Shown: piece by piece, positions 16,955-26,024 of the stretch
Layout of the letters: the number at the start of each line of letters is the position of its first letter
How positions within the stretch are numbered: position 1 is the stretch's first letter
Assembly: GCF_030409315.1 (NCBI RefSeq)
Contig: NZ_JAUFPS010000034.1
Span: 14,673-78,672 of the forward strand
Direction of reading: 5' to 3'
From: Mucilaginibacter flavus
GTDB lineage: Bacteria; Bacteroidota; Bacteroidia; Sphingobacteriales; Sphingobacteriaceae
DNA: 64,000 nucleotides
Position numbers and translations under genes: made by a program
Notes under the pieces: generated by a model
Database searches by the model: none
Told to the model about the DNA's origin: nothing
The model's input: only the letters and a program-made list of their open reading frames with translations

Positions 16955-17527
16955 TTATTTCAAAAATTCAATTACGAGTTTTTCAAGTTTCTTAACCTCT
17001 TCAATTCGCATGTCATATAAGTTATTATATTTTTCCTGAATTCGTTTGCATATGTTGCAAGTCACTCTATGCTCATTCCTGTTTTCATTTGCCTTAACAT
17101 GCTTATCTAAATGTCGTTCTATTTCATTATTGTAACTTTCATCCATTTCAAAAGGTAAATTTTCCTTTAAAAATGACACAAGTGAATAAATATGGCTGAT
17201 CAATAAGAATTTGTCTTTCTTTACTTTGCTTGAATAAAATAGCTTGTAATACTCCGATGGATGATTTGCCTTATATAAATCCGTATTGAAACTTTCAAAC
17301 GTATTTATAATAACAGAATGTTCATGAGTTAGAATATATTGACATAGCTGATAATTTTCAATTAGACCTTTACAACAGGGAAGAATAGAATCCTTTAAAT
17401 GAGCTAAAATAGCACCTTTTATCCTTTTTAGCTTTCTCCTATCTGCTAAATATTGAATTATTATAGCACTTGTTATCCCTAATATAAAAGATATAAAAAC
17501 AGGGGAATATTTGGAATAGGCGTCCAT
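16955..17527 (-). CDS. AT-rich membrane-anchored hypothetical protein
   Basis: 190 residues. One N-terminal membrane helix (about 9-26, VFISFILGITSAIIIQYL), then a basic stretch DRRKLKRIK, placing the rest in the cytoplasm. The helical body carries a CxxC (CNICKR near 160) with a nearby His-Arg, possibly a metal site. The DNA is clearly richer in A and T than the neighbours and its codons end in A/T much more often. This suggests acquisition from another genome. I do not recognise the family. Confidence 0.7.
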   Translation of the reverse strand: MDAYSKYSPVFISFILGITSAIIIQYLADRRKLKRIKGAILAHLKDSILPCCKGLIENYQLCQYILTHEHSVIINTFESFNTDLYKANHPSEYYKLFYSSKVKKDKFLLISHIYSLVSFLKENLPFEMDESYNNEIERHLDKHVKANENRNEHRVTCNICKRIQEKYNNLYDMRIEEVKKLEKLVIEFLK

Positions 17528-17717
17528 CTATGATTTATTCAATTTACTTTTTAAAATAAAAACTCCCATTCCGAAATTCAACTACCACGAATTCAAGGTA
17601 GTGTAATTCTTGGTATACATAATCTTTATCCAAACCTGAAGCCCTCAACAGCTGAAAGCTGCAACCGTACCACCCACGGGCTGGAAACTCGCGTTGTCGC
17701 AACAAATCATCAAATAA

Positions 17718-17753
17718 ATAAATCCGAAATCGAAATTCTCAAATCCGAAATCA
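17718..17753 (-). repeat. Stop-anchored repeat after the beta-lactamase-family gene
   Basis: On the minus strand it starts with the TGA stop and reads TGATTTCGGATTTGAG and on to CGGATTTAT. Matches the 36 bases after and including the CBS gene's stop at 31 positions without a gap. Confidence 0.75.
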
Positions 17754-19568
17754 CATACCCTTTCCTATCGCTTCATACACCACATCCTGTATCCGTGGAC
17801 GGATGTTGAGGCTGCTTAGCTTGCTGCCTACGTTGGGATTTACCCGGTTGCTAAGAAAAATGTATACCAGTTTATATTTAGGATCAACCCATACGCAGGT
17901 GCCGGTAAAACCTGTGTGACCAAAGGTTTGATCAGATGCCAGTTTGCTTGGGTAGTGCCTGTCGGCTATGGGGTCCCAGCGGTCAAAGCCTAAACCGCGC
18001 CTGCTCACGGGCGATTGTTTGGTGGTGAACAAATCAACCACCTCGGGTTTAAAATACTGTACGCCGCCATAACTGCCTTTGTTAAGCAGCATCTGGTAAA
18101 GTATGGCGACATCATTGGCACTGGCAAATAAACCGGCGTGGCCGGCTACGCCGCCTTTAAGGGCAGCGGTTGGGTCATGCACGTAACCATCCAATAAACT
18201 ATGGCGATATTCCTGGTCGTTTTCTGTTGGGATGATCTGGTTAGCGTTAAACCTGTACAATGGCAAAAAGCCTGCGGTTTGCATGCCCAGCGGGGTGTAA
18301 AACTGCTGCTGCACGTAGGTATTTTCGGGGATAGAGGTGATGTTTTCTATCACCTCCTGCATAAACAGCATGCTTACATCGCTGTATACATATTGCCCGC
18401 GGGTTTTAAGGGGCGAGTTCAACATTTCCGGGAACATTACATCTTTGTAATAATCTTTCCGCAAAAAATAATGATCAGATACCCGTGTTGGGTAGGCTGC
18501 CGATGAATCAGTGCTATGATCTGATGGTTTTACTTTTTCAAACGATTGGATATCCGGGATAAAGCCGGCCTGGTGCAGCAGCACTTCCCTGATCTTTACA
18601 TCGTTTTTATTGCTTTTAACCGCCAGCGGAATGTAATCGCCCAGGGTATTTTCAATACTTAACTTACCCTGGTCAAACAGCTGCATGGTCGCCACCGTGG
18701 TAGCCGAAATTTTGGTCATGGATGCCAGGTCGAAGATGTCGGTCAATTTATCGGGCATGGCATTATCATAAGTATGATAGCCGTAGGCTTTGTTAAAAAT
18801 AACCTTACCATCTTTGGCCACCAAAACAACGCAACCGGGCGTAGCGTGCTCGCTGATGGCTTCGCGGGCAATTTTGTCTATACCATCCAGGTTTTCGGTT
18901 TTAATGCCCACATCTTCGGGTACCGAGTACTGCAGCCTTATTTGCTGGCTGGTAAAGCCCATCCCCGTACTATAAACCGGCGAGTAGGTTTTGGTAAGCT
19001 TTTGGGTGATACTTACCCCGCCAAAAATAGCCTGCGCAGCGTACGAGGCAGATACAACAGAAACCCGCTCCGCCCAGATCACCGGCACGGTAACATCATT
19101 CAGTTTGGTTAACAATGCCCCGTTGCCAAAAGCAGCAACAATTACGCTTTTAGTTTTTTGGGTGGTGTTGATAAAATTGATCAATGCGGGGTTGTTCAAA
19201 TCCGCCTCATTAACCTGCAAAATAATGGTGTTATACCACTTTAAGTCGTTGGCTAAATTGGTAAGATTTTTAGCACCGGTATAAGTGCCGCCCTCAAAGG
19301 CCTGCACTTTGGTGTATTTATTAAGCAGACTATCAAAAGCGGTGGCGTATTGATTGGTAAAATGCACACTGGCTACTTTCAAATCCTCCAGCTTTTGCAG
19401 CGGGATCATATATTTAGCGTTATTGAGCAAAACAGTTGAGTTCTGCACCAGCCTTTCTTCGGCTACGTAATTTTGTCCGCTTAGTGGTGGTACCTGCGCG
19501 CAGGCGGTGTTAAACAATGCAAACCCCGATAGTACTAAGGCCATGCGGCCCCATTTATTTTTTATCAT
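17751..19568 (-). CDS. Secreted beta-lactamase-family serine hydrolase with a GH3 C-terminal-like front domain
   Basis: 605 residues. Signal peptide to about 25 (TACAQ). Residues 30-200 resemble the C-terminal domain of GH3 glycosidases (RLVQNSTVLLNNAKYMIPL). Residues 225-600 are a serine beta-lactamase/penicillin-binding fold, with SxxK as SMTK near 282, the YxN position as YSDVS and the HTGFTG motif as the third box. Larger Bacteroidota proteins join a full GH3 barrel, this middle domain and a beta-lactamase; here the barrel is missing. Probably a peptidoglycan or ester hydrolase. It overlaps the upstream amidohydrolase gene by 14 bases, so they form one unit. Confidence 0.85.
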   Translation of the reverse strand: MIKNKWGRMALVLSGFALFNTACAQVPPLSGQNYVAEERLVQNSTVLLNNAKYMIPLQKLEDLKVASVHFTNQYATAFDSLLNKYTKVQAFEGGTYTGAKNLTNLANDLKWYNTIILQVNEADLNNPALINFINTTQKTKSVIVAAFGNGALLTKLNDVTVPVIWAERVSVVSASYAAQAIFGGVSITQKLTKTYSPVYSTGMGFTSQQIRLQYSVPEDVGIKTENLDGIDKIAREAISEHATPGCVVLVAKDGKVIFNKAYGYHTYDNAMPDKLTDIFDLASMTKISATTVATMQLFDQGKLSIENTLGDYIPLAVKSNKNDVKIREVLLHQAGFIPDIQSFEKVKPSDHSTDSSAAYPTRVSDHYFLRKDYYKDVMFPEMLNSPLKTRGQYVYSDVSMLFMQEVIENITSIPENTYVQQQFYTPLGMQTAGFLPLYRFNANQIIPTENDQEYRHSLLDGYVHDPTAALKGGVAGHAGLFASANDVAILYQMLLNKGSYGGVQYFKPEVVDLFTTKQSPVSRRGLGFDRWDPIADRHYPSKLASDQTFGHTGFTGTCVWVDPKYKLVYIFLSNRVNPNVGSKLSSLNIRPRIQDVVYEAIGKGM

Positions 19569-21189
19569 ATACTTTAACTCCGTTTATATAGGTACCTGTC
19601 ACTTTCACTGTTGGCAATTCGGTGCCTTTGGCTTTCATGATATCTTTATCTAAAATCACAAAATCGGCATACTTGCCTGGCTCAATGCTGCCTTTTTCTT
19701 TTTCTTCAAAATTGGCTCTGGCCGCCCAAATGGTAATACCCCTTAAAGCTTCTTCCCTGGTCAGGGCATTTTCTTTTTGAAAACCATGCTCGGGGTAACC
19801 TTTCAAATCCTTACGCTCTACCGCTGCATAAAACGTGTACATGGGGTTAATATTCTCTACCGGGAAATCTGTCCCTAACGGAATCCAGCCGTTTTGCTTC
19901 AGCAAAGTTTTGTAGGCATAGCCCGATGATTTTAATCTTTTTTCGCCAAGGCGTTTACCGGCCCAGTACATATCTGATGTGGCGTGTGTGGGCTGTACCG
20001 ATGGGATGATGCTGTTATCGCCAAAAAGTTTCACATCCTCGGGCGCTACAATCTGCGAGTGCTCTATGCGCCAGCGTTTATCATTTTTACCTTTTAAAAC
20101 CGAAGCATAAATTTTTAATATCACCCGGTTGGCCGAATCGCCGATGGCATGGGTACACATCTGGAACCCTTTTTCGGCTATCTTTTTAGCAACCTCCTGA
20201 AAGTGTGCCTGGCTGCTTAGTAAAAAACCATTCCACCTGGCAGAATCGGCATAAGGTTTCAGCAAACATGCCCCTCTTGAACCCAGCGCGCCATCGGCAT
20301 AAACCTTAAAAGAGCGTACATCAAGTAAAGGGGTTTTATAGGCGCCGTGTTTAAACAGGTAATCATAATTCTCCTGCCTATCTGCCAGCATTACATACAG
20401 GCGCATTTTTAGCGAGCCTTTATGTTGTAAATCGGCAAGGGTGTTAATCATGGTGTAGGGTAAACCGCAATCATCAATAGTAGTTAAGCCTACTGCAAAG
20501 CAATTTTTTTGTGCCGATAGCAAGGCATTTTCTACAACCGGCGGTGTTGGTTCCGGAATTTTTCGGGTGACGATGCCCACAGCGTTATCAACCAAAATTC
20601 CGGTTAGTTTACCCTTGACCGTTTCAATTTCGCCACCGCTTATGGTTTGGCCCGGTTTTACTCCGGCTATATTCAAAGCTGCCTGGTTAGCAATTACCGC
20701 GTGCCCATCCACCCTGCTCAAAATCACCGGCCTTACCGGGAACAAAGAATCGAGCTTAGCTTTATCGGGGAATTGTTTTTTATCCCAATCATTCTGATCC
20801 CAGCCGCGGCCAACTATCCAGCCATCGGGATTGCGGGTAGCATAGGCTTCAACCGAGTCCACAATCTCTTTCCAGCTTTTGGTACCGTCTAAACTTACCT
20901 CCTGCAAGCCCAATCCGTATTCATAAAAATGAGCATGCGCGTCAATAAAACCCGGATAGACTGCGGCACCTTTGGCATCCAGTATTTCGTGAGCGTTATA
21001 TTTTTGTTCTAACGAGTCGGCACTGCCAACAGCTAATATTTTACCCTTACTTACCACAAAGGCATTGGCGGTGGTAAAACTGCTATCTACGGTATAAACA
21101 ACCGCGTTTTTAACTAACAGATCGGCATTATATTCTTTTTGTTTGCAGGCCGCGGCCAAAAGCAACAGCGCAGGCAAGAGTTTTCTCAT
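19555..21189 (-). CDS. YtcJ-type metal-dependent amidohydrolase, lipoprotein
   Basis: About 544 residues from MRKLLPALLLLAAACK; a start at 21213 would add eight residues before the signal. The lipobox LAAAC predicts lipid attachment. Metal-site features: AAVYPGFIDAHAHFYEYG (HxH), a Glu/Lys region, HAIGDSANRVILK and IEHSQIV (two His), and GTDFPVENINP (Asp). The YtcJ branch hydrolyses amide bonds of unknown substrates. Co-transcribed and overlapping with the beta-lactamase-family gene, suggesting linked peptide or cell-wall breakdown. Confidence 0.87.
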   Translation of the reverse strand: MRKLLPALLLLAAACKQKEYNADLLVKNAVVYTVDSSFTTANAFVVSKGKILAVGSADSLEQKYNAHEILDAKGAAVYPGFIDAHAHFYEYGLGLQEVSLDGTKSWKEIVDSVEAYATRNPDGWIVGRGWDQNDWDKKQFPDKAKLDSLFPVRPVILSRVDGHAVIANQAALNIAGVKPGQTISGGEIETVKGKLTGILVDNAVGIVTRKIPEPTPPVVENALLSAQKNCFAVGLTTIDDCGLPYTMINTLADLQHKGSLKMRLYVMLADRQENYDYLFKHGAYKTPLLDVRSFKVYADGALGSRGACLLKPYADSARWNGFLLSSQAHFQEVAKKIAEKGFQMCTHAIGDSANRVILKIYASVLKGKNDKRWRIEHSQIVAPEDVKLFGDNSIIPSVQPTHATSDMYWAGKRLGEKRLKSSGYAYKTLLKQNGWIPLGTDFPVENINPMYTFYAAVERKDLKGYPEHGFQKENALTREEALRGITIWAARANFEEKEKGSIEPGKYADFVILDKDIMKAKGTELPTVKVTGTYINGVKVYDKK

Positions 21190-21204
21190 ACGATGGTAAT
21201 TAAA

Positions 21205-21290
21205 GAGAGTCAAGAATCAAGAGTCAAGAATCAAGATAGCTTCACTGGTGTTAAGTGACTTACTATCTTTTGTCTTTGATCTTTTGTCTT
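21205..21290. repeat. Word-like repeat between divergent genes
   Basis: GAGAGTCAAGAATCAAGAGTC and AAGAATCAAG words, then CTTTTGTCTTTGATCTTTTG. It lies between the starts of the amidohydrolase and mutL genes, not at a stop codon. Confidence 0.6.
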
Positions 21291-21390
21291 TATTCCATCA
21301 TCCTATACTTATACAATTATCAAATCATAAAGTTATGCCTTCAAATATTTAATTTAGCATCGAAAACGAAATTGAAGGGAATTTTTTTAG

Positions 21391-23256
21391 ATGTCAGATA
21401 TAATTCAGCTTTTACCGGATGCCGTTGCTAACCAGATTGCCGCTGGCGAGGTGGTACAACGACCAGCATCAGCCGTAAAAGAATTAGTGGAGAATGCCAT
21501 TGATGCCGGGGCCGGCAAAATACAGCTCATTATAAAAGATGCAGGTAAATCATTGATACAGGTTATTGATGATGGCTGCGGCATGAGCCTTACCGATGCC
21601 CGCATGTGCTTTGAGCGCCACGCCACATCAAAAATTCGCAAGGCCGATGATCTGTTTGCCATCCGTACCATGGGTTTCCGGGGCGAGGCCATGGCATCTA
21701 TTGCCGCTATTGCCCAGGTGGAACTAAAAACCCGCCGACACGAGGATGAATTAGGCACCTGCATTTTTATTGAAGGATCGGAAGTGATTAGCCAGGAAGC
21801 CTGCTCGGCCAATACCGGCACCTCTATCTCCGTAAAAAACCTGTTTTATAATACGCCCGCCCGCCGCAACTTTTTAAAAAGTAACCCGGTAGAAATGCGG
21901 CACATTATCGACGAGTTTCAACGGGTTGCATTGGCCAATCCGCAGATATTTTTCACCCTGCACCATGACGGGCAGGAGGTTTACCATTTGCCCAACGCGC
22001 AACTTAAACAGCGCATAGTTCACCTTTTCGGCAATAATTATAACCAGCGCCTGGTACCGGTGGAAGAAGATACCACTATTATTAACCTGCGCGGTTTTGT
22101 TGGCAAGCCCGAGTTTGCCCGCAAAACCCGGGGCGAGCAGTTCTTTTTTGTAAACAATCGCTTTATCCGCGACGCGTACCTCAATCATGCCGTTTTAACC
22201 GCGTTTGAAGAGTTACTGCCCGATGATTGCTTTCCGTTTTATGTGCTGTTCATTGATATTGATCCGTCAAAAATTGATATTAACGTACACCCTACCAAAA
22301 CCGAGATCAAGTACCAGGATGAGAAGGCTATTTATGCCATTATCCGGTCGGCAGTTAAACGCTCTTTAGGGCGGTACAACATTACGCCGAGTTTAGATTT
22401 TGACCAGGAAAACAGCATTGAGCACCTGATAACCCCAAAACCTTTTGAGGAAATTGTTGCGCCCACCATATCTTTCAATCCCGATTTTAACCCTTTTGCA
22501 GCCGATAAAAAGCAGCCGCTGAGAGAATACCCTAATTTCAGGGACAGCAGCAGCAGTGACCATCGCAGCGCGGCTATCCCTATGAACTGGGATACCTTGT
22601 ACGAGATCAGCAAAAAAGAAACCAACCTGCAGCATGAAATGCACGAGGAAAAGCTCATCTCGGTTGATGAACAAGAGGTGAGCAAACCCAGTGAACGGCA
22701 GTTGTTCCAGATCCATAACCGGTTTATATTGTCGCAAATAAAATCGGGCTTTATGCTCATCAGTCAGCAGGCCGCGCATGAGCGTATTTTGTATGAGCGC
22801 TTTTTACAGCAATTGCAAAACCACTCGGGCTTAAGTCAGCAAAGTTTATTCCCGCAGTCGGTAACATTAAACGGTGCCGATTTTGAGTTGCTGCGCGAGC
22901 TATTGCCCGATATTAAGGCCCTCGGTTTTGACATCCGCGAGTTTGGTAAAAACACGGTGGTGGTCGACGGTATCCCTGCCGACCTGAACAACGTTGGTGA
23001 ACATGAACTTTTAGAACATTTGTTAGAAGGCTTTAAAAACAACATGGCTATTTTAAAGGTTGATAAACGCGATAACCTGGCCCGGTCATTAGCCCGCAAC
23101 GCGGCTATAAAAACCGGCACCAAACTATCGCTTGAGGAAATGAACCAACTGATAGACCAGCTTTTTGCCTGCCAATCGCCCAACCAGGCATTGAACGGTA
23201 AGCCCGTAATCAGTACCTTTACTTTGGCCGAATTAATGGAACGCTTTGAAAAATAG
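21391..23256 (+). CDS. mutL: DNA mismatch repair protein MutL
   Basis: 621 residues. The N-terminal GHL ATPase shows all boxes: ELVENAIDAGA (~36), DDGCGM (~60), RHATSKI and GFRGEA. The C-terminal domain is the dimerisation/endonuclease type. In the position of the nuclease motif DQHA(X)2E(X)4E the sequence reads SQQAAHERILYE, Ser458 and Gln460 replacing the metal-binding Asp and His, while both Glu remain. The later NGKPV element is kept. It couples mismatch recognition by MutS to strand removal. ATG start; followed after 21 bases by two rhomboid genes on the same strand. Confidence 0.96.
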   Translation: MSDIIQLLPDAVANQIAAGEVVQRPASAVKELVENAIDAGAGKIQLIIKDAGKSLIQVIDDGCGMSLTDARMCFERHATSKIRKADDLFAIRTMGFRGEAMASIAAIAQVELKTRRHEDELGTCIFIEGSEVISQEACSANTGTSISVKNLFYNTPARRNFLKSNPVEMRHIIDEFQRVALANPQIFFTLHHDGQEVYHLPNAQLKQRIVHLFGNNYNQRLVPVEEDTTIINLRGFVGKPEFARKTRGEQFFFVNNRFIRDAYLNHAVLTAFEELLPDDCFPFYVLFIDIDPSKIDINVHPTKTEIKYQDEKAIYAIIRSAVKRSLGRYNITPSLDFDQENSIEHLITPKPFEEIVAPTISFNPDFNPFAADKKQPLREYPNFRDSSSSDHRSAAIPMNWDTLYEISKKETNLQHEMHEEKLISVDEQEVSKPSERQLFQIHNRFILSQIKSGFMLISQQAAHERILYERFLQQLQNHSGLSQQSLFPQSVTLNGADFELLRELLPDIKALGFDIREFGKNTVVVDGIPADLNNVGEHELLEHLLEGFKNNMAILKVDKRDNLARSLARNAAIKTGTKLSLEEMNQLIDQLFACQSPNQALNGKPVISTFTLAELMERFEK

Positions 23257-23277
23257 CCCCCGGGCTTTTACTATACT

Positions 23278-23997
23278 ATGAACGGATACAATCAATCGCC
23301 TTTTGCCAATATTACACCGGTTGTAAAAAACCTGCTGATCATCAATATTTTATTTTTTATAGGTGATATTACCATTGGCAAGTACTTTCCAAAGGTGATG
23401 CAGGTTTTGCCAGTGTACTATTTCAATTCTCCATTTTTCAGGCCATGGGAAATAATCACCTACATGTTTATGCATGGTGGTTTCGCGCATATCTTTTTCA
23501 ACATGTTCGCCTTGTTTTCGTTTGGGCCTATTCTTGAGTATTCCATGGGGCAAAAAAAGTTTTTCAACTTGTTTTTCTTATGTGGCATAGGCGGCGTACT
23601 CTGTAATTTTGCTGTGCAGGCGTATGAGGTACATGCTATTACCGGAGCCTTTACCATATCGCATCCCGAATTGCAGGAAACATTTGATCAGTACCACGGA
23701 GCAGGTGAGAAACTTGCAGCAATTTACTACGGACAAACGGTTGGTGCTTCAGGCGCTATATTTGGGTTACTGGTAGCGTTTGGAATGATGTATCCCAACC
23801 TGGAATTGATGATTATGTTTATCCCGGTTCCTATTAAAGCTAAATACATTATACCTGTATATATCGTAATTGAACTTTTCCTTGGCTACCAACAATATTC
23901 ATGGGATAATACAGCCCATTTTGCCCATCTTGGGGGTGCCTTAATTGGTTATCTTTTAGTAAAAATTTGGAAATTACAAAACTCGGGCAATTATTAA
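23278..23997 (+). CDS. Rhomboid intramembrane serine protease, first of two
   Basis: 239 residues with about six membrane helices. The catalytic Ser is in GASGAIFG (~159) and the His in AHLGGALIG (~220). MHGGFAHIFFNMFALFSFG in the second helix region is the conserved HxxxN oxyanion element. Cleaves membrane-spanning substrates within the inner membrane. A ~45-residue insert (AYEVHAITGAFTISHPELQ...) lies between helices 3 and 4. It starts 21 bases after mutL, with the second rhomboid 39 bases downstream. Confidence 0.93.
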   Translation: MNGYNQSPFANITPVVKNLLIINILFFIGDITIGKYFPKVMQVLPVYYFNSPFFRPWEIITYMFMHGGFAHIFFNMFALFSFGPILEYSMGQKKFFNLFFLCGIGGVLCNFAVQAYEVHAITGAFTISHPELQETFDQYHGAGEKLAAIYYGQTVGASGAIFGLLVAFGMMYPNLELMIMFIPVPIKAKYIIPVYIVIELFLGYQQYSWDNTAHFAHLGGALIGYLLVKIWKLQNSGNY

Positions 23998-24036
23998 ACG
24001 TAACAGGAGTTATCAATAAATAACGGGCAAAATATC

Positions 24037-24915
24037 ATGAGCACCCTTTGGCAAAATATTCAGTACAAAATGCTTCGGTCTGGCAATAAGCTTAACCTGC
24101 TTATTGGTATTAACGTAATTGTATTTTTAGCCGTTAATATGACGGCCGTTCTTGAAAAACTATTTACCAATGTAGGGCATCGTAGCCTGATAGAATATTT
24201 TGCAACAGAATACCTACAGTTGCCGGCGGCATTTTCCAAATTCCCCACTCATTTCTGGACGCCTATAAGCTATATGTTTATGCACGATGGTATTTTGCAT
24301 ATCCTTTTCAACATGCTGTGGCTGTATTGGATGGGGCAAATATTTGAAGAGTACCTTGGCAATAAGCGCACTATAGGTTTATACCTGATGGGCGGCCTGG
24401 CAGGTGCCTTATTTTATCTTTTGGCTTTAAACTTCCTTCCTTTTTTTACCAGCGTTAACGCTGCGGCTACTACTACCATTGTTGGCGCATCGGCAAGTGT
24501 AATGGCCATTGTGGTGGCAACAGCAACCTTATTGCCTAACTACACCATATCGCTCATATTTATTGGCCCGGTAAAGCTAAAATGGCTGGTAATCTTTATC
24601 CTCATCATTGATTTCCTGGGTACCGTAGGCCCCAATGCCGGCGGCGAAATCGCCCACTTAGGCGGCGCTTTACTTGGTTTTATCTACATTAAACAATTAC
24701 AAAAAGGCCATGACTGGATCGAAGGCATCCGGGGTATATTCAAATCAAAGTCAAAATTAAAGGTTGTATATAACAATACGGGTAAAAACACCGCCGACTA
24801 CCCCCGCCAGGACGAAATTGACCGTATATTAGATAAAATATCACAATCGGGCTATGATAGCCTTAACAAGCAGGAGCGCGATACCTTAGCACGGGCAAGC
24901 AAGAATGAAAAATAA
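24037..24915 (+). CDS. Rhomboid intramembrane serine protease, second of two
   Basis: 292 residues. The Ser is in GASASVMA (~155) and the His in AHLGGALLG (~210). HDGILHILFNMLWLYWMG carries the oxyanion His/Asn. A 75-residue cytoplasmic tail after the last helix is charged and ends in a helical pattern (QDEIDRILDKISQSGYDSL), as in several Bacteroidota rhomboids. Its end overlaps the start of the EEP gene by 11 bases. A tandem paralogue of the preceding gene, but well diverged. Confidence 0.93.
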   Translation: MSTLWQNIQYKMLRSGNKLNLLIGINVIVFLAVNMTAVLEKLFTNVGHRSLIEYFATEYLQLPAAFSKFPTHFWTPISYMFMHDGILHILFNMLWLYWMGQIFEEYLGNKRTIGLYLMGGLAGALFYLLALNFLPFFTSVNAAATTTIVGASASVMAIVVATATLLPNYTISLIFIGPVKLKWLVIFILIIDFLGTVGPNAGGEIAHLGGALLGFIYIKQLQKGHDWIEGIRGIFKSKSKLKVVYNNTGKNTADYPRQDEIDRILDKISQSGYDSLNKQERDTLARASKNEK

Positions 24916-26020
24916 AAAAGGAGGATTAAGTTTTATTGATAAAGTATTTTTATGGATAAACTTCCTGCTTTGTTTAGCGTTGCTGCTCAGTTACCTGGCC
25001 CCCGTTGTTAGTCCCCAAACCTTTTGGATAATTGCCTTTTTTGGTTTGGCTTATCCGCCCTTGCTGTTACTCAATGTAATTTTGATTGTTTACTGGTTGT
25101 TGCGCAGGCGCTGGCCTGTAGTTATATCATTGGTAACTATTGTAATTGGCTGGGGGGTACTTAATAACAACATCGGCCTTCGCTCCCGCTCATCTTTTTT
25201 GCCTGCGCCGGGCATCAACTCGGTTAGGATGATGACCTACAACGTTCATAACTTTAAACATTATGGCTCAAAAAACGATGTATCTACCAAACAGGAAATC
25301 CTCGCGCTTATTGCCGATGAATCGCCCGATGTTATCGGCTTCCAGGAGTTTTATACACGGTATAAAGGGCCTTATGATACCAGCGATTCGCTCAAAAAAA
25401 TACTGGGAAGCAGTAACTTTTATTTTGAACCTTTTTATTTTAATGATTCTGAAGGTATAGGCATGGCCATTTTCTCAAAACTTCCCATTATAGCCAAGGG
25501 GATGATCCGCCTGTCTGACGAAAAAGGATCGGGCAACCAATGCCTGTATGTGGATGTAAAAAAGGGCGGGAAAATGTTCAGGGTGTATAGCGTGCACCTG
25601 CAATCTATCAAATTTGATCCCGAAGATTACAAATACCTTGATAGCGTATCAAAAAAAGGTAAAACAGATATGCACTCCACCAAAAGGCTGGGTGTAAAAC
25701 TGAAAAACGCTTTCATTAAACGGAGCATGCAAATTGTTAAAGTAAAAGAACATGCCGCGCAATGCCCTTATCCCTACATTATCTCGGGCGATTTTAATGA
25801 CACACCTACCTCATACGCCGTAAACCAAATGGCTAAAGGCCTTAAAAACGCTTTCCGCGAAAAAGGGTCGGGCCTGGGCCGTACCTATAATGGCGATTTC
25901 CCTAACTACCAGATTGACTATATTATGGCAAGCAAACAATTTGATATAGCATCGTACCAGATCATCGAGAAAAAATTATCGGATCATTACCCCCTGCGCA
26001 GCGATTTGATTTTGAATTAA
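24905..26020 (+). CDS. Membrane-anchored endonuclease/exonuclease/phosphatase (EEP) family protein
   Basis: 371 residues. Three N-terminal membrane helices (about 12-30, 38-60, 66-85), then an EEP domain with MTYNVHNFK (Asn ligand), IGFQEFY (catalytic Glu), YSVHLQSI (His), SGDFNDTP (Asp/Asn) and SDHYPLRSDL (the final Asp-His). The enzyme domain should face the periplasm. Substrate, nucleic acid or phosphoester lipid, unknown. It overlaps the rhomboid gene and is followed after four bases by the epimerase, so the mutL-rhomboid-EEP-epimerase run is probably one operon. Confidence 0.88.
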   Translation: MKNKKGGLSFIDKVFLWINFLLCLALLLSYLAPVVSPQTFWIIAFFGLAYPPLLLLNVILIVYWLLRRRWPVVISLVTIVIGWGVLNNNIGLRSRSSFLPAPGINSVRMMTYNVHNFKHYGSKNDVSTKQEILALIADESPDVIGFQEFYTRYKGPYDTSDSLKKILGSSNFYFEPFYFNDSEGIGMAIFSKLPIIAKGMIRLSDEKGSGNQCLYVDVKKGGKMFRVYSVHLQSIKFDPEDYKYLDSVSKKGKTDMHSTKRLGVKLKNAFIKRSMQIVKVKEHAAQCPYPYIISGDFNDTPTSYAVNQMAKGLKNAFREKGSGLGRTYNGDFPNYQIDYIMASKQFDIASYQIIEKKLSDHYPLRSDLILN

Positions 26021-26024
26021 GACT

